Shown: positions 1 through 9,422, numbered from the stretch's first letter. The stretch: DNA of 64,000 bases from Tautonia sociabilis (GCF_003977685.1 NZ_RYZH01000031.1:1-64000), one strand, 5' to 3'. Notes: a model not told the origin generated them from the letters alone. Made by a program: numbers and translations.

Positions 1-150
1 AGGAGAGCAGGAGAGCAGGAGAGCAGGAGAGCAGGAGAGCAGGAGAGCAGGAGAGCAGGAGAGCAGGAGAGCAGGAGAGCAGGAGAGCAGGAGAGCAGGA
101 GAGCAGGAGAGCAGGAGAGGAGAAGAGCAGGAGAGGAGGAGAGGAGAAGA
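1..150. repeat. 8-bp purine-rich minisatellite (AGGAGAGC)n
   Basis: Fourteen perfect head-to-tail copies of AGGAGAGC fill positions 1–112. A fifteenth carries one change, and the array then decays into AGGAG/AGAAG variants to about 150. The plus strand is all purine except one C per unit. The array starts at the window edge, so its true length is unknown. It lies downstream of the oxidoreductase gene that ends at 226. I see no gene in 1–225. Confidence 0.95.
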
Positions 151-225
151 CCCGCCGGGAAGCGATCGGCGATGCCCACGAGGTTCTGCTCCGAGGCCTC
201 GAGCCCCCGACAGGCCCCGGTCCCC

Positions 226-1353
226 TCATCCCCGGCTCGCCCCCTTGAGCCGCTCCAGCGGGTGCGATCGGTCGGCCAGTGGCAGGGCGACCGGGCCCCC
301 GGCGACCTGGGAGGCGTAGGTGGCCAGGATCATCTCGATCGAGGCCCGGCCGTCGGCGCCGGAGACGACCGGCGGGCGGTCCTCCTCGACGGCGGCGATC
401 AGGTCGGCCACGATCCGGCGGTTGCCGTCGAGCAGGCCACCCGACGGCAAGGGCTCGGCCAGGCCGACGCCGGCGCTGGTGATCGGCTCCCAGCCGGCTC
501 CGCCGGGGGAGTCGAACCATCGGGGGTCCCGGAGCAGGTACGCCTCGGGCAGCCAGCCGGTCCCCGTGAGGATGACGCCCCGCTCGCCGAAGATGCGGAG
601 GCCGAACCGGCTCCCCGGCTCGGTGGGGCGGGCGGTGGCGAAGTGGGCGACCGCGGGGGAGTCGGCGAAGCCGTACATCGCGTCGACCCGGTCGCCGGCC
701 AGGGGGCCGATCCCCTCGGCGCCGTCCCGGACGTGCTCGGAGGTGATCGGGACGCCGCCGTCGGTGACTCGGGCGAAGCACCACGACGGGTCGCCGAGCA
801 CGGCCCGGAACAGGTCCATGATGTGAGTGCCGAGCACCATCAGGTCCTCGCCTCCCCCTCGGCGGTCCTCCTTGCCTCGGCCCCGGAGCTCGAGGACGGG
901 GCCGATCACGCCGTCGGCGACCAGCGTCTTGACCTGCTCGAAAATCGGGCTGACCCGGGTCTGGAAGGCGATGGCGAGCTTGACGTGGCTGGCGTCGCAG
1001 GCCGAGAGCATGGCGTCGCAATCGGCGGGGGAGGGGGCCATCGGCTTCTCCAGCAAGATCCCCCGGACGCCGAACTCGGCGCAGGAGACGACCATCTCCC
1101 GGTGGCAATCCAGCCAGCGGGGGCCGACGGCGACAAACTCGGGGCGCTCGCGTTCGAGCATCTCGCGGTAGTCGGCATAGGAGCGGTCGACGCCGAGCCG
1201 GGAGGAGGCGGCGGCTCGGCCGGCCTCGTCCTCGTCGGCCACGGCGACCAGAGTGAACTTCGGCTCCTCGGCGAAGGCGCGGTCGAGGTCGTGGCCGTAG
1301 TTTCCCCGGCCGGTGCGGCCGATGACGGCAGCGCGGTAGGGCGGCTGGAACAT
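226..1353 (-). CDS. Gfo/Idh/MocA family oxidoreductase
   Basis: Predicted NAD(P)-dependent sugar or sugar-alcohol dehydrogenase of 375 residues, cytoplasmic, with no signal peptide. The N-terminal Rossmann fold has a glycine-rich loop (IGRTGRGNYG, residues 11–20). The family's EKP motif follows at residues 102–104 (LLEKPMA). The C-terminal half looks like the usual alpha/beta substrate domain. I chose the ATG at 1353 because a GGGAG sequence lies about nine bases upstream; the in-frame GTG at 1362 overlaps that site. The substrate cannot be read from sequence; planctomycetes carry dozens of such paralogues. A hexanucleotide repeat sits just upstream of the gene. Confidence 0.9.
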   Translation of the reverse strand: MFQPPYRAAVIGRTGRGNYGHDLDRAFAEEPKFTLVAVADEDEAGRAAASSRLGVDRSYADYREMLERERPEFVAVGPRWLDCHREMVVSCAEFGVRGILLEKPMAPSPADCDAMLSACDASHVKLAIAFQTRVSPIFEQVKTLVADGVIGPVLELRGRGKEDRRGGGEDLMVLGTHIMDLFRAVLGDPSWCFARVTDGGVPITSEHVRDGAEGIGPLAGDRVDAMYGFADSPAVAHFATARPTEPGSRFGLRIFGERGVILTGTGWLPEAYLLRDPRWFDSPGGAGWEPITSAGVGLAEPLPSGGLLDGNRRIVADLIAAVEEDRPPVVSGADGRASIEMILATYASQVAGGPVALPLADRSHPLERLKGASRG

Positions 1354-1383
1354 GGCGAGCACTCCCGGATGGTTGCGGCGGCC

Positions 1384-1429
<46 letters not shown>

Positions 1430-1592
1430 CAGCATGCCTGGCCGGACGATCCGACGCAAGCCGCTCTCGCCCCGTCGCTTCGGTCGAGGCGTCCCGCTTG
1501 AAGGGCGGCGCCCGGAGCCTTAGACTGGGGCGATCGCCGATCGATCTGCCTGCCGGCGAGGGTCGACCGTCCTCCGAGTTCGGGGCCGTTCC

Positions 1593-3611
1593 ATGCAGAC
1601 GTTGCTGATCGCGCTGGGCGCGGGTGTGGCGTTCCTCGTCGCCTATCACACCTACGGCCGTTGGCTGGGCCGGACGATCTTCCGGTTGTCGGCGGATTAC
1701 GTCTGCCCCTCGCACCGCCTGCGGGACGACGCCGACTACGTGCCGACCGCTCGAGCGGTCGTCTTCGGCCACCACTTCACCTCGATCGCCGGCACCGGGC
1801 CGATCGTCGGCCCGGCCATTGCCGTGATGTGGGGCTGGGTGCCGGCCCTGCTCTGGGTGGTCTTCGGCTCGATCTTCATCGGCGCCGTGCACGACTTTGG
1901 CGCCCTGGTCGTCTCGATCCGCAACAACGGCCAGACGGTGGGGGACATCGCCGGCCGGCTGATCAACCGCCGGGCGCGGATCCTGTTCCTGCTGATCCTG
2001 TTCCTGGCCCTGACGATCGTGCTGGCGATCTTCGGCCTGGTGATCGCCGCCGTCTTCCGTCAGTACCCGGCGTCGATCTTCCCGTGCCTGGTGCAGATCC
2101 CGATCGCCGTGGCCATCGGGATCTGGCTGCACCGCAAGGGGGCGGCCCTGGCGGTGCCGTCCGTGATCGCGCTGGCCCTGATGTACCTGACGGTCATCTT
2201 CGGCGATGAGAACACGCCGGTCGCCTCGCTGTCGTTCCTGCCGGGGTGGCTCGCCTCGGGGATCGAGGCGGTCGAGGCGACCTTGCACGGCTGGAACGCG
2301 ACGATGGCCGGGTGGAGCACGATCACCTGGGTGGGACTTCTGCTGATCTACTCGTATATCGCCTCGGTGATCCCGGTCTGGATCCTGTTGCAGCCGAGGG
2401 ACTACATCAACTCGCTCCAGCTCATCAGCGCGCTGGGCCTGATCGTCGTCGGCCTGGCCGTCGCCGCCTTCGCCGGGGGCGCCCCGGTCGGGGAGGAGGG
2501 GGCGAGGCCTCCCCTGGCGATCGCCGCGCCGGCCGTGGACTTCAGCCCGACCGACGCGCCGCTGATCTTCCCGTTCCTGTTCGTGACGATCGCCTGCGGG
2601 GCCATCAGCGGCTTCCACTGCCTGGTCAGCAGCGGCACCTCGAGCAAGCAGATCGACCGCGAGCCCGACGCCCGGTTCGTCGGCTACGGCGGGATGCTCA
2701 CCGAAGGGTTCCTGGCGACGCTGGTGATCCTGGCCTGCGTGGCGGGGCTGGGGCTGGGGATCCCGGGAGAAAACGGGGCGCCGCTGCTCGGCGGCGCGGC
2801 GTTCGCCGAGCGGTACGGATCGTGGAACACCTCGGGAGGACTGGCGGCGACGGTGGGCGCCTTCGTCGACGGCTCGGCGAACTTCCTGAAGGCGATGGGG
2901 CTTCCGGAGGGGGTGTCGGTCGCCTTGATGGGCGTGCTGGTGGCCTCGTTCGCGGGGACGACGCTGGACACGGCGTGCCGGCTCCAGCGGTACGTGGTGC
3001 AGGAGCTGGCGAGGGCGCTGATCGGCGGCGGTCGCGCCGAGGCCGAATCGCCCGACGCCCCGCTGTTCCGGCGCGAGCCGGTGCCGTTGTCGGCCCACCC
3101 GCTCTCGTGGCTGGCGAACAAGCACGGGGCGACGATCTTCGCCGTGGTGCTCGCCGGCGCCCTGGCCGCCTTCCCGAAGGCCGGGCAGCAGTGGTCCTGG
3201 GCCAACGCGGGGCAGGGGGGGCTGATCCTCTGGCCACTCTTCGGCGCGACGAACCAGCTGCTCGGCGGGCTCTCCTTCCTGGTGATCGCCTTCTACCTCC
3301 GCCGCCGGGGCCTGCCGAACTGGTTCCTGATCGCCCCGCTGATCTTCATGCTGCTCTTGCCCGCCTGGGCGATGCTCTGGCAGATCTTCATCGACGCCCC
3401 CGGCCCTGGCGGCTCCTGGCTGGCCGACCGGCAGTGGGTCCTGCTCGGGATCGGCTTGGCGACGACGGTGCTGGAGGCGTGGCTGGTGGTCGAGGCGCTG
3501 CTGCTCTGGCCCCGGATCGCAGGGGTACTGGAACCGTTGGTCGCTCCGGAGCCGGTGACCTTCGCCCCGCAGGGGGCGGCCTCGGCGGTCGGCAGCGGGG
3601 CGGGGGCCTGA
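1593..3611 (+). CDS. cstA: Carbon starvation protein CstA-family transporter
   Basis: Polytopic inner-membrane protein of 672 residues, close to the usual CstA length. CstA proteins take up peptides and/or pyruvate, typically when carbon is limiting. The N-terminus shows the family pattern: TYGRWLGRTIF, then HHFTSIAGTGPIVGPAIAVM, then a conserved HDFGALVVSIRNNG segment. Many hydrophobic helices follow, with FHCLVSSGTSSKQ in the middle, a CstA-typical stretch. The C-terminus ends in a short Ala/Gly-rich tail. It is followed after 118 bp by a sodium-dependent symporter on the same strand, suggesting a shared role in nutrient uptake. I saw no regulatory site I can name. Confidence 0.92.
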   Translation: MQTLLIALGAGVAFLVAYHTYGRWLGRTIFRLSADYVCPSHRLRDDADYVPTARAVVFGHHFTSIAGTGPIVGPAIAVMWGWVPALLWVVFGSIFIGAVHDFGALVVSIRNNGQTVGDIAGRLINRRARILFLLILFLALTIVLAIFGLVIAAVFRQYPASIFPCLVQIPIAVAIGIWLHRKGAALAVPSVIALALMYLTVIFGDENTPVASLSFLPGWLASGIEAVEATLHGWNATMAGWSTITWVGLLLIYSYIASVIPVWILLQPRDYINSLQLISALGLIVVGLAVAAFAGGAPVGEEGARPPLAIAAPAVDFSPTDAPLIFPFLFVTIACGAISGFHCLVSSGTSSKQIDREPDARFVGYGGMLTEGFLATLVILACVAGLGLGIPGENGAPLLGGAAFAERYGSWNTSGGLAATVGAFVDGSANFLKAMGLPEGVSVALMGVLVASFAGTTLDTACRLQRYVVQELARALIGGGRAEAESPDAPLFRREPVPLSAHPLSWLANKHGATIFAVVLAGALAAFPKAGQQWSWANAGQGGLILWPLFGATNQLLGGLSFLVIAFYLRRRGLPNWFLIAPLIFMLLLPAWAMLWQIFIDAPGPGGSWLADRQWVLLGIGLATTVLEAWLVVEALLLWPRIAGVLEPLVAPEPVTFAPQGAASAVGSGAGA

Positions 3612-3621
3612 TCGCCCTCCC

Positions 3622-3636
3622 GGGAGGCTTCCTCCC
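3622..3636 (+). terminator. Possible hairpin after cstA
   Basis: GGGAGG CTT CCTCCC forms a 6-bp stem with a 3-base loop, 11 bp after the cstA stop. There is no T tract, so rho-independent activity is doubtful and it may only be an mRNA-stabilising stem. Confidence 0.3.
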
Positions 3637-3729
3637 CCCTGGCAAGGCCGGGCCGGATCTGCTACAGGGGCTGAGCTGGCCAGGGATTCCATCCGATGAG
3701 TCGAGGGACCGGACCCGACGGGGGGTTGA

Positions 3730-5430
3730 ATGGCGAAGAACGAGCGGTGGGCCTCGCGCGTCGGGCTGGTGCTGGCGATGGCCGGCAACGCGGTGGGGCT
3801 GGGGAATTTCCTGAGGTTCCCAGCCCAGGCGGCACAGAACGGCGGCGGGGCGTTCATGATCCCGTACCTCGTCTCGCTCGTCGTGATGGGGATCCCGTTG
3901 ATGTGGATCGAGTGGACCATGGGTCGCTTTGGCGGCGGCCAGGGGCACCACTCGACGCCGGGCATCTTTCAGTCGATGGGCAAGAGCCGGCTCTGGAAGT
4001 ACGCCGGCGTGCTCGGGCTGCTGACGTGCCTGGGGATCGCGTCGTACTACCTGTACATCGAGTCGTGGTGCCTGTCGTATTCCATCTACTCGCTGCTCGG
4101 CGGGTTCCAGCCGCCGGAGGGCGTCTCGCCTGAGGATGCCGCCGCCTTCGCCAGCGGGGCGCCGTCGGCCTTCTTCAACCGGATCACGGGACAGCAGGAA
4201 AATCAGATCTTCGCCATCAGCATGCCAGGGCTGGTGATGTTCGCCATCTGCATTGGCATCAACATCTTCATTCTCTCCCGGGGAGTGGCCGGGGGGATCG
4301 AGGTGGTGGCCAAGGTGGCCATGCCGCTGCTGCTGCTCTTCGGCGTGGTGCTGGCGGTCAAGGGGCTGATGAACGACCCAGTGGCTGAGGAGGCGGTGAA
4401 GTACAGCCCGTGGATCGGGCTGAACTATGTCTGGGAGCCAGACCTCACTCAACTGGGTAATCCAGCGGTCTGGCTGGCGGCGGCCGGGCAGATCTTCTTC
4501 ACGCTGTCGATCGGCATGGGGTCGATCCACTGCTATGCGTCGTACCTCCGCAGGAAGGACGACGTGGCCCTGACCGGCGCCACCACGGCCTGGACCAACG
4601 AGCTGTGCGAGGTGGTGCTCGGCAGCGCCCTGCTGCTGCCGATCGCCGTCAGCTACCTGGGGCTGGAGGCGGTCCAGGAGCAGTCGGGCTTCGGCCTGGC
4701 GTTCATGACCCTGCCAACGCTGTTCAACAACTGGGGACAATTCGCCCCGCTGGCCGGCTTCCTCTGGTTCGGCCTGCTGTTCCTGGCGGCGATCACCAGC
4801 TCGCTGGCGATGGGGCAGCCGGTGATGGCGTTCCTGGAGGACGAGTTCAAGCTCAGCCGCGTCAAGGCGTCGTGGGCCCTGATGGGGATGATCTTGCTGC
4901 TGGCCGTGCCGGTGGCAACGATCACACAGGCTGGCGTCTTCGACGACTTCGACTTCTGGGTCGGCACCTTCGCCCTGGTCGTCTTCGCGCTGCTGGAGGT
5001 GATCCTCTTCGCCTGGGTCTTCGGCATGGACCGGGGCTGGGAGGAGCTGATGCGAGGGGCCGAATTGAAGGTGCCCCGGGCGTTCTACTACATCACGAAG
5101 TACGTCACCCCGGTCTTCATCATCGTGATCCTGCTGGCGGCGGTCTTCAAGCCAAGCGTCGGCTGGGACGGCTTCTTCAGGTCGATCGGCGCGGGGGAGG
5201 GCATCCCCTCCTGGGAATGGGCCGGCGACAGCGTGATCGGCAAGCTCCTGCACAAGGACCTGCAGGCCCCCCACGGAGCCTCTCCCGAGGTCGCCACCTA
5301 CTACCAATGGCTCCGGATGATCCGCACGTTCGACCGGCTGGCGCTGGCCGGGCTCTTCCTGTTCTTCTCGGTGCTGGTGGCCATCGCCTGGTCGCGCAAG
5401 AACACCCAACCGAAGGGGACCGGCGCATGA
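3730..5430 (+). CDS. Sodium-dependent amino-acid symporter, NSS/SNF family (MetP-like)
   Basis: Twelve-helix inner-membrane symporter of 566 residues. Helix 1 carries the NSS signature: N20-A-V-G-L-G-N with RFP at 29–31 and NGGGAF at 37–42, where the family binds sodium and substrate. The family imports amino acids with Na+. A very small membrane protein gene overlaps its stop codon (ATGA), as in the methionine/alanine importer MetPS, so methionine or alanine is a plausible substrate; this is inference. The start is the ATG at 3730, preceded by a G-rich stretch that could serve as a ribosome site. It lies downstream of cstA on the same strand. Confidence 0.93.
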   Translation: MAKNERWASRVGLVLAMAGNAVGLGNFLRFPAQAAQNGGGAFMIPYLVSLVVMGIPLMWIEWTMGRFGGGQGHHSTPGIFQSMGKSRLWKYAGVLGLLTCLGIASYYLYIESWCLSYSIYSLLGGFQPPEGVSPEDAAAFASGAPSAFFNRITGQQENQIFAISMPGLVMFAICIGINIFILSRGVAGGIEVVAKVAMPLLLLFGVVLAVKGLMNDPVAEEAVKYSPWIGLNYVWEPDLTQLGNPAVWLAAAGQIFFTLSIGMGSIHCYASYLRRKDDVALTGATTAWTNELCEVVLGSALLLPIAVSYLGLEAVQEQSGFGLAFMTLPTLFNNWGQFAPLAGFLWFGLLFLAAITSSLAMGQPVMAFLEDEFKLSRVKASWALMGMILLLAVPVATITQAGVFDDFDFWVGTFALVVFALLEVILFAWVFGMDRGWEELMRGAELKVPRAFYYITKYVTPVFIIVILLAAVFKPSVGWDGFFRSIGAGEGIPSWEWAGDSVIGKLLHKDLQAPHGASPEVATYYQWLRMIRTFDRLALAGLFLFFSVLVAIAWSRKNTQPKGTGA

Positions 5431-5606
5431 ACACCGACGGCATGACCACCTCGGCCTGGCTCTTCATGGGGATCGTCTGGTCGGTCGTCCTGCTGATGAC
5501 CGCCTACTGCTTCGCCAAGCTGCTGACCTCGAAGCAATTCACCGAGCCCGACACCGACCAGGACCACACCCCGCCGTTCAAGGTCGAGGAGGACGACCTG
5601 GGCTGA
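5427..5606 (+). CDS. MetS-like small subunit of an NSS transporter
   Basis: A 59-residue protein with one hydrophobic helix (about residues 8–30, ending TAYCFAKLL) and a short acidic, Pro-containing cytoplasmic tail ending EEDDLG. Its ATG overlaps the stop codon of the NSS symporter (ATGA), so translation is probably coupled. Size, single helix and position match MetS, the small subunit required by the MetP methionine/alanine importer. Sequence identity cannot be judged by eye because such peptides are short. Two possible ATGs exist, at 5427 and 5442; the overlap favours the first. Confidence 0.75.
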   Translation: MNTDGMTTSAWLFMGIVWSVVLLMTAYCFAKLLTSKQFTEPDTDQDHTPPFKVEEDDLG

Positions 5607-5692
5607 GCGGGCTCCTCGGGCCACCTGGGGAGAGCGGGGCCCGGCCCGAAGGGACAAGACCCGCCGGCCCCTGATCGCTCCCGATTGCTTCC

Positions 5693-5726
5693 CCGGCCCC
5701 GCTCCCCGCCTGCGGGGAGCGGCCGG
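5693..5726. terminator. Strong hairpin between convergent transporter genes
   Basis: A perfect 9-bp inverted repeat GCTCCCCGC/GCGGGGAGC (5701–5709 and 5712–5720) is extended by flanking CCGGCC and GGCCGG. It sits between the MetS-like stop (5606) and the convergent AGCS stop (5825). No T tract flanks it. A bidirectional transcription end is the likely role. Confidence 0.5.
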
Positions 5727-5824
5727 GAAGCCGGGGCCGTGTCGACCCCGGACCGTCCACGGTGGGGTCGCCACGACCCCACCTCCCCTCGATGCGAGTG
5801 CTCCGCGATTCGAGAACTCCGGGA

Positions 5825-7579
5825 TCACTCGACGTCTCGGCCCTCGACGACGTCGATAATCGGAGGAGCCTCATGGGGGCCTTCCATCTCGCCGAGCCGC
5901 ATGCGGCGGAAGTAGTCGTTGAAGGCGTTCATCGCCTGGTAGCTCATCGCGAGGATGATCGGCACGTTGGCCACGAGCATCACGCCGGTGCCCAGGTCGG
6001 CGAGGTTGCCAAGCTGAGTGTCGGTGCGGATGAAGTTGGGCAGCGTGACGACGACCGTGGCCAGGCAGAAGACAACCTTGTAGGCCGGAACGGCCTTCTC
6101 GCTGAACAGATAGACGATCCCCTGCTCGCCGTAGTAGGCCCAGGAGATCAGGGTCGAGATGGCGAACAGCCAGCAGGCGGCCGTCACCAGCCACTTGCCC
6201 AGGCCGGGGACGGCCCGGTCGAAGGCCAGGCCGGTCAGGGCGGCCCCCACAAGGTCGCGGTAGACGCCAGTGTCGACGAGGGTGGCGCCGTCGCTCGCCT
6301 CGGCGGGCAAGTCGCCCCAGGAAATCCGGAGGCCTCCGTTCCCATCGGAAACCACGGTGCCGGGGACCCGGACAAGATTGCTGCCGGTGTCTCCCGAGGT
6401 CTCGGCGACCTCGGCGACGAGGAAGAAGCTGTTCCCTTCGGTCCAGCGGTCGGGAGCGGGCAAGTCGGGAAGGCTCTCGATGGAGGTGTCGGCGAGGACC
6501 TCGAGCGAGCCATCGGCGCCTTCAACCAGGGCGATCTGCCCCTCGAACGGACCGGCGGCCTCGCGGTTCCAGGTGCCGGTGACGAGGATGACCAGGGCGG
6601 TCAGTGTGCAGACGAGGCAGGTGTCGATGAACGGCTCGAGCCCGGCGACCACACCCTCTCGAACCGGCTCGTTGGTCTTGGCGGCGGAGTGGGCGATGGG
6701 GGAGGTGCCCTGGCCGGCCTCGTTGGAGAACAGAGCGCGGCGGAGGCCGGTGGTCAGACCGAACCAGGCGGTGGCGCCGAGAAAGGCGCCGCCGGCCTCG
6801 GTGGGGTTGAAGGCCTCTCGGACGACCATCGCCAGCAGGGCGGGCACGTCGGCCGCCTTGAGGATCAGCACCGCCACGCCCGCCAGCAGGTACAGCCCGC
6901 ACATGAACGGCACGAGCCGGCCGGCCACGTCGCCGATCCGCTTGATGCCGCCGATGATCACCGTGCCGGTGATCATCGCCAGCACGATGCCGGTGACAAT
7001 CGTCGGCACGCCGAAGTAGGTGTTGGTGATCGAGGCGACGTTCCAGGCCTGGAACATGTTGCCGCCGGTCATGGTCGAGATCAGCAGCGTGACGCAGAAG
7101 ATGGCGCCGATGGCCCAGGCGACCGGCCTGGCCCAGCCGCCGACGCGGTCGCCGAAGCCGCGCTTGATCACGTACATGGCGCCGCCGTGGGGGTTCTCCG
7201 GGTCGCTGGTGTCGCGATAGATCATCGCCAGCGTGACCTCGACGGCCTTGATCGCCATGCCGAGGAAGCCCGTCACCCACATCCAGAACAGTGCCCCCGG
7301 CCCTCCGATGCCGATGGCCAGCGCCACGCCGCCGATGTTCCCCAGGCCGACCGTGCCCGACAGCGCCGCCGAGAGCGCCTGGAAGTGGTTGATGGCCCCG
7401 GGATCGCTCTTGTCGTCGTAGGTGCCGCGAAGCACCTTCACGCCGTGGGTCAGGGCGCGAAACTGGATGAACTTGCTCCAGATCGTGAACAGGATGCCCG
7501 TGCCCAGCAGCGCGAAGAAAGTGGGCGTGCTCCAGAGGGCCCCGATCACGTCGTTCATGACCTGATTATACGTATCCAT
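5825..7579 (-). CDS. Sodium:alanine symporter, AGCS family
   Basis: Inner-membrane Na+/amino-acid symporter of 584 residues, longer than the usual 450–550. Family motifs are clear: FQALSAALSGTVGLGNIGGVA near residue 70, then GPGALFWMWVTGFLG, and LFSNEAGQGTSPIAHSAA near residue 290. About 90–100 residues without hydrophobic character (roughly 340–435, encoded near 6260–6570) are inserted between two late membrane segments, after CTLTALVILVTGTWN. The insert is Asp/Gly/Ser-rich and probably extracytoplasmic. The C-terminus is hydrophilic. The gene converges with the NSS/MetS pair, giving three carbon/amino-acid importers side by side. The start is the ATG at 7579. A purine-rich tract lies upstream. 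Confidence 0.93.
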   Translation of the reverse strand: MDTYNQVMNDVIGALWSTPTFFALLGTGILFTIWSKFIQFRALTHGVKVLRGTYDDKSDPGAINHFQALSAALSGTVGLGNIGGVALAIGIGGPGALFWMWVTGFLGMAIKAVEVTLAMIYRDTSDPENPHGGAMYVIKRGFGDRVGGWARPVAWAIGAIFCVTLLISTMTGGNMFQAWNVASITNTYFGVPTIVTGIVLAMITGTVIIGGIKRIGDVAGRLVPFMCGLYLLAGVAVLILKAADVPALLAMVVREAFNPTEAGGAFLGATAWFGLTTGLRRALFSNEAGQGTSPIAHSAAKTNEPVREGVVAGLEPFIDTCLVCTLTALVILVTGTWNREAAGPFEGQIALVEGADGSLEVLADTSIESLPDLPAPDRWTEGNSFFLVAEVAETSGDTGSNLVRVPGTVVSDGNGGLRISWGDLPAEASDGATLVDTGVYRDLVGAALTGLAFDRAVPGLGKWLVTAACWLFAISTLISWAYYGEQGIVYLFSEKAVPAYKVVFCLATVVVTLPNFIRTDTQLGNLADLGTGVMLVANVPIILAMSYQAMNAFNDYFRRMRLGEMEGPHEAPPIIDVVEGRDVE

Positions 7580-7788
7580 CGATGGCTCCGGGCCAGAGGA
7601 CGGGACGCGGGCGCGAGGAGAAGAGAGGAGAGGAGAGGGGAGGTGAGGGCGAGGCGGGGGTCGGCGTCGGCCTCGGCGGCTCCGGCCGGCTCGATCGCTG
7701 GGAGAGGAGGGGGGCCGGCCGGCTCCCAGGAGGGGGACGCCGGCCGGGGGATCGATCGGGGAGGCCCGCCGATCGGCGGGGGCCGGGG
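7580..7788. other. Gap with purine-rich tract
   Basis: The 209 bp between the DUF1080 stop and the AGCS start contain a GAGGAGAAGAGAGGAGAGG-type purine tract (about 7596–7650) and G-rich DNA. I see no gene or clear promoter. Confidence 0.5.
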
Positions 7789-8433
7789 TCAGTTGGAGGG
7801 CAGCTCCATCACCTCGACCTTCCGGATCTTCACCGTACTGCCCGGGTCGTGGCCCTGGAAGGCGAAGTGCCCGCTCTCGTACTGGCGGTCGTAGTCGAGC
7901 AGCTCATAGAGGACCTTGCCGTTGACCTTCACGATGATCGACGTGACGGGAGAGCCGCGATACACCACGTCCTTGACCTCGACCTCCTGGGTGAACCAGG
8001 TGTCGGGCGGAACGAGCTGCTCGTAGACGTGCACCCGGGTGTAGATGGAGCCGGTCTTGATCGGGTCGCGGTGGGTGCTGTTGATCTGGCACTCGTAGCC
8101 GCCGGTGAAGGTGGGGCCCTTCTCGGAGCGAAAGTACATGCCGGAGTTGCCGCCGTCGTTGATGCTGATCTCGGCCCGGAAGCGGAAGTTCTTGTAATCT
8201 CCCTTCGGGCTGAAGAGCATCGACGCTTCGCCAGTGCCGACGAGCATGCCATCCTCGACGGTCCACTTGCAGTTCGAACCCTCGCGCAGGGGAATCATCT
8301 CCCAGCCGCTGAGGGTTTCGCCGTCGAACAGGGAGACCCACTCCTCGGCCGTCGGCTCGGCCGCGGGGGCCGCCTGTGGGACGAACAGCGCCAGTAGGGC
8401 CGGCGCCCAAATGTTCCGGAGCATGGTGTTCAT
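7789..8433 (-). CDS. Secreted DUF1080 (3-keto-disaccharide hydrolase-like) protein
   Basis: A 214-residue protein with a signal peptide (residues 1 to about 25, ending PAAPAAEP). The rest is one DUF1080 domain, a concanavalin-like beta sandwich: WVSLFDGETLSGWE at the start, then GNSGMYFRSE and GGYECQINSTH in the middle, and a final strand VKIRKVEVMEL. Members of this family are abundant in planctomycetes and some are annotated as 3-keto-disaccharide hydrolases acting on polysaccharide-derived sugars outside the cytoplasm. It stands alone, divergent from a nitroreductase, so context adds little. The start is the ATG at 8433; the leader supports it. Confidence 0.92.
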   Translation of the reverse strand: MNTMLRNIWAPALLALFVPQAAPAAEPTAEEWVSLFDGETLSGWEMIPLREGSNCKWTVEDGMLVGTGEASMLFSPKGDYKNFRFRAEISINDGGNSGMYFRSEKGPTFTGGYECQINSTHRDPIKTGSIYTRVHVYEQLVPPDTWFTQEVEVKDVVYRGSPVTSIIVKVNGKVLYELLDYDRQYESGHFAFQGHDPGSTVKIRKVEVMELPSN

Positions 8434-8574
8434 ACCTCGCGATTCGGCGACAACGATCCTCGGGCCGCCCGGCCAACCCGGGCCAAACGGCCGAGATGCC
8501 GCATCTTACGACAGCCCGCTCCCCGACGCCAGCACCCGCCTCGCCCGCCCTTGCCCCTGGAGGAACCCCCGATC

Positions 8575-9252
8575 ATGACCGCCGCCGAGGCCATCCTCCG
8601 ACGCCGATCCTCCCCCCGATTCGACCCCGATCTCCCCGTCACCGGCGAGGAACTCGTCCGCCTGCTGGGCCTCGCCCGCCACTCGCCGTCGCAACACAAC
8701 TTGCAGCCCTGGCGCTTCCTCGTCGTGCGAGACCGGGCCAACCGCGACCGACTCCGCCGCTGGGCCTTCGGCCACCCCGCGCTCGCCGACGCCCCCGTCG
8801 CCCTGCTGCTGCTCGGCTACCTTTATCCGCACCGAAGCCACTGGGACGCGATCCTCAAACAGATGAGAATGCAAGCTTACATTGACTCAGAGGCCGTCTT
8901 TCGCCGGGACGCCGAGGTCCGTCGCGACCTGGCCGCCGAGCCGGATCTCGGCTGCTGGGCCTGCAAGAACGCCATGCTCGCCGCCGCCACCCTGATGATC
9001 GCCGCCGAGGGGCTCGGCCTGGCCTCCTGCCCGATCGACCGCTTCGACCCCGGCCCCATCCGGGACGACTTCGGCATCCCCGCCGACCACGCCCTCTGCG
9101 CCCTCATCGCCCTCGGCCATCCCGCGCTCCCCGACGAGGTCCCCTCCCTCGGCCGCCTCCCCCTGGCCGAACTTTGCTTCGAGGAGCACTTCGGCCGCCC
9201 CTGGACGCTCGGAGAACCCGACCTGGCCGAGGACCAACGGCCGGAGGACTGA
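8575..9252 (+). CDS. Nitroreductase-family protein
   Basis: FMN-dependent oxidoreductase fold of 225 residues, cytoplasmic. The N-terminus has the family's arginine cluster (ILRRRSSPRFDP) for FMN phosphate, then ARHSPSQHNLQPWRFLVV. A later helix reads GLGLASCPIDRFDPGPIRDDFGIPAD, and ALGHPA closes the fold. It could reduce nitroaromatics, quinones or flavins; the substrate is unknown. I chose the ATG at 8575 because GGAGGA lies ten bases upstream; the in-frame ATG at 8551 has no ribosome site and would add eight residues. Divergent from the DUF1080 gene. Confidence 0.9.
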   Translation: MTAAEAILRRRSSPRFDPDLPVTGEELVRLLGLARHSPSQHNLQPWRFLVVRDRANRDRLRRWAFGHPALADAPVALLLLGYLYPHRSHWDAILKQMRMQAYIDSEAVFRRDAEVRRDLAAEPDLGCWACKNAMLAAATLMIAAEGLGLASCPIDRFDPGPIRDDFGIPADHALCALIALGHPALPDEVPSLGRLPLAELCFEEHFGRPWTLGEPDLAEDQRPED

Positions 9253-9422
9253 CGCCTCCTCCCCCAGACGATCGCTCATGCCGGAGTTCTTCGATGTTCG
9301 ATGATTGACCGTTGCACGGGGGAGCGGTTCGGGACGATCATCCGCCGCTCCCGGCCTCCGCCCCCAGCCTTCCCGAAGCGCCGACCGCCATCGACCGACG
9401 CGATTCCGCCCCTCGGATCCTC

